The translations under genes and the position numbers were made by a program. Below the pieces are notes generated by a model. It had not been told where the DNA came from. It was given only the letters and a program-made list of their open reading frames with translations, and searched no databases. This document shows, piece after piece, positions 62,553 to 64,000 of a stretch of DNA of 64,000 nucleotides; positions within the stretch are counted from its first letter, which is position 1, and each line of letters opens with the position of its first letter. The stretch comes from Lithodes maja. Its lineage: Eukaryota; Arthropoda; Malacostraca; Decapoda; Lithodidae. Where the stretch lies: the NCBI GenBank assembly GCA_037953745.1, contig JBAKBP010004284.1, positions 62,001-126,000 on the forward strand, read 5' to 3'.

Positions 62553-62834
62553 TCGTGCACGGTGTGAGGGTTGAGCAGGAGTAAAATTAGGCTATCATAA
62601 CGCCGTCCAAAAAGATTATAAAACAATAAAATAAACGAGAAAACTCTTTTTTTTTTTTTTTTTAGTTTTGTAAGTCTTTATTGTTGTAGCATGATGCATG
62701 CGATATTGTGTTTTATGTATAATTCACACTTCAGTTGTTGTGCACCTTTTGCAATTGGTGGCAGCTAAGGGTAGCAGGTCGGTTGGTTGCCTGTCAGATT
62801 TTGATAATGCTTCGAAGGTCGATTATCTAAAATC
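62553..62834 (+). other. Gypsy-2 3' untranslated internal region
   Basis: Non-coding, with a T-run at 62647-62664; no gene. Confidence 0.7.
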
Positions 62835-62844
62835 TTGGGGGGGC
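62835..62844 (+). other. Gypsy-2 polypurine tract
   Basis: TTGGGGGGGC directly precedes the TGTGACGC start of the 3' LTR, the expected place for plus-strand priming. Confidence 0.75.
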
Positions 62845-64000
62845 TGTGACGCACCCAGTGCGTGGCAACGCAACCTGATTGTACTCCTTGGTACTCCACT
62901 GTACCGCCCGTGATCTGGCTACCGTCAGGCGCTATGTATATTGAGTGTGACAACTTATAACTATGTTCTTTGTATCTCTGCAAAGGTCTCGTCATGTGCT
63001 AACCAGTGGTGGGTTTTGTTTTAAGCCATGTCGAGACCTTCCATTTAATATGTAGTATCAATAGAGAAGTTGATGGATAGGACAATGGGAGTTCGGAGAG
63101 AGAGATTGAGTTGGGCTTCAGAGCAAGGGGGTGGCGCGCGCCGCGTTGCCGGCCGGGTGGTTGTCAGACGTATGGACTGGTTGGCAGCCTTGCGCTTATA
63201 GCTAGGCGCGATAGGGTTGGTAGTCCATTGCTGCCTGCCTACGCTGGGCCCATGTTGTCGTACAGCACACTGCCTGGAGGCTGGTTGCGTGTTCCATGAT
63301 CAGGTTGCCTAGAACCTTTGAGATTCTAACATCCCTTGCCCTCTCTCCCAACTTCTCACGGTTGCACTCTTTCTCTCTGACGACATTACTCTCATTTCAT
63401 TCTTCTCTCTATTTAAATGCATAACCTTCCCTTGAGGTCCTAAAGGAGTTTCAGCACTCACCTCTCGTATTACTCTTAGGACAAGCATATATTTACATGT
63501 ATTAGATTTAAGGGGTTAATGTGAACAGCGATCTTCTTGATGAGGATAGTTGGTGAACGTTCTACATGTTCACGAGTTATATGCCCCGCTCATCATCCCA
63601 TTTGTGACTAGACTGGTGCCATGTGTAAGAGCCCGACCATGCCCGGGAGTTGCCTGTAGAGGGACGAGGACTTAGCCTTGATTTGCATACCAAGCCAGGA
63701 GCGAGTGTAGCACCCGAGACTGCAGCTCGCTCGTAGTGCCGGTATAGTAGAGTAACGTAATTTATCTGTCCTTGTGTTCTCTACAGTCTTTTCCTGGGTT
63801 CTCGCTTTCGGTGCTGGGACTCGTTGTTCCTGTGACTTGGCCTGCTAGCTAGAACACATGGGGATGATGAGTGGGATATATCTTTATTTTACTATGCATT
63901 GCAGCTCTCTTTAAGTATATGTATGTAACACTTTACAATACACATTACTCACACACAAGACAACACTATTAATACTTTCATGTATCAATTAACTGCACTG
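62845..64000 (+). repeat. Gypsy-2 3' LTR (cut by window end)
   Basis: Ungapped match to 55326-56481. The last ~640 bp of the LTR and the right target duplication are outside the window. The 62-codon frames in both LTRs (55592, 63111) are not considered genes. Confidence 0.92.

Larger units (their letters stand above)
55326..64000 (+). mobile_element. Gypsy-2: Gmr1-like LTR retrotransposon with integrase before RT (3' LTR incomplete in window)
   Basis: The order is LTR, tRNA-type PBS, gag, protease, integrase, RT, RNase H, polypurine tract, LTR. Integrase and RT are in one continuous frame, so the order is not a rearrangement artefact. RT, RNase H and integrase sequences are of Ty3/Gypsy type, but the order is that of Ty1/copia. 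This is the defining trait of the Gmr1 group, first reported from deuterostomes. It is inserted in transposon gene copy B. LTR identity near 99% makes it the youngest large insertion here, although its frames carry several breaks. Confidence 0.9.

Overview
The window is eukaryotic, repeat-saturated DNA from an animal, most likely an arthropod and probably a decapod crustacean. That reading rests on AT-rich sequence dense in microsatellites, jockey/CR1/RTE-type LINE proteins of a style I associate with crab and shrimp genomes, an arthropod-type MADF domain, piggyBac-type TTAA MITEs and a Naiad-type Penelope element. The species is inferred, not proven. I found no convincing intact host gene and no rRNA gene; almost every long open frame belongs to a transposable element.

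Layout. (1) 1-14 kb: a decayed LINE on the minus strand (1-345 and 13762-14025) is split by a 13.4 kb minus-strand Ty3/Gypsy element (Gypsy-1, 346-13756, 5-bp duplication TATTT) with very long LTRs. Gypsy-1 has itself been hit by a piggyBac-like MITE, a 5'-truncated LINE, and a fold-back element that carries a retroposon; it also holds a stray MADF-domain exon. (2) 14-20 kb: a field of small TTAA-flanked MITEs (families A, B, D), a further repeat family (C) and LINE tails. (3) 20.3-23.9 kb: a nearly intact RTE-like LINE on the minus strand. (4) 26.1-33.4 kb: a second LINE (J1, minus) interrupted by a truncated RTE-like LINE and by a 3.6 kb DNA transposon with terminal inverted repeats, an unrecognised zinc-motif gene and a 32-bp minisatellite. 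(5) 34-38.1 kb: copies of a poly(A) LINE (J2), one nested in a CR1-like LINE. (6) 40.8-44.8 kb: a Penelope-like element with N-terminal GIY-YIG nuclease and CxC motif (Naiad organisation), inserted in a D-family MITE. (7) 44.8-53.3 kb: more MITEs, low-complexity DNA and possibly unique DNA. (8) 53.3-64 kb: a second copy of the zinc-motif transposon gene, cut by a young LTR element (Gypsy-2). Gypsy-2 has pol order protease-integrase-RT-RNase H, the copia-like order of the Gmr1 group, although its RT is of Ty3/Gypsy type.

How the parts fit: this is an archaeological stack. The zinc-motif DNA transposon family, the TTAA MITEs and at least five non-LTR families have inserted into each other, and LTR comparison gives a relative clock: Gypsy-1 old with visibly diverged LTRs, Gypsy-2 young with about 9 differences in 1156 aligned bases. 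The least ordinary objects are the permuted Gypsy-2, the Naiad-type element and the twice-seen zinc-motif transposon gene.
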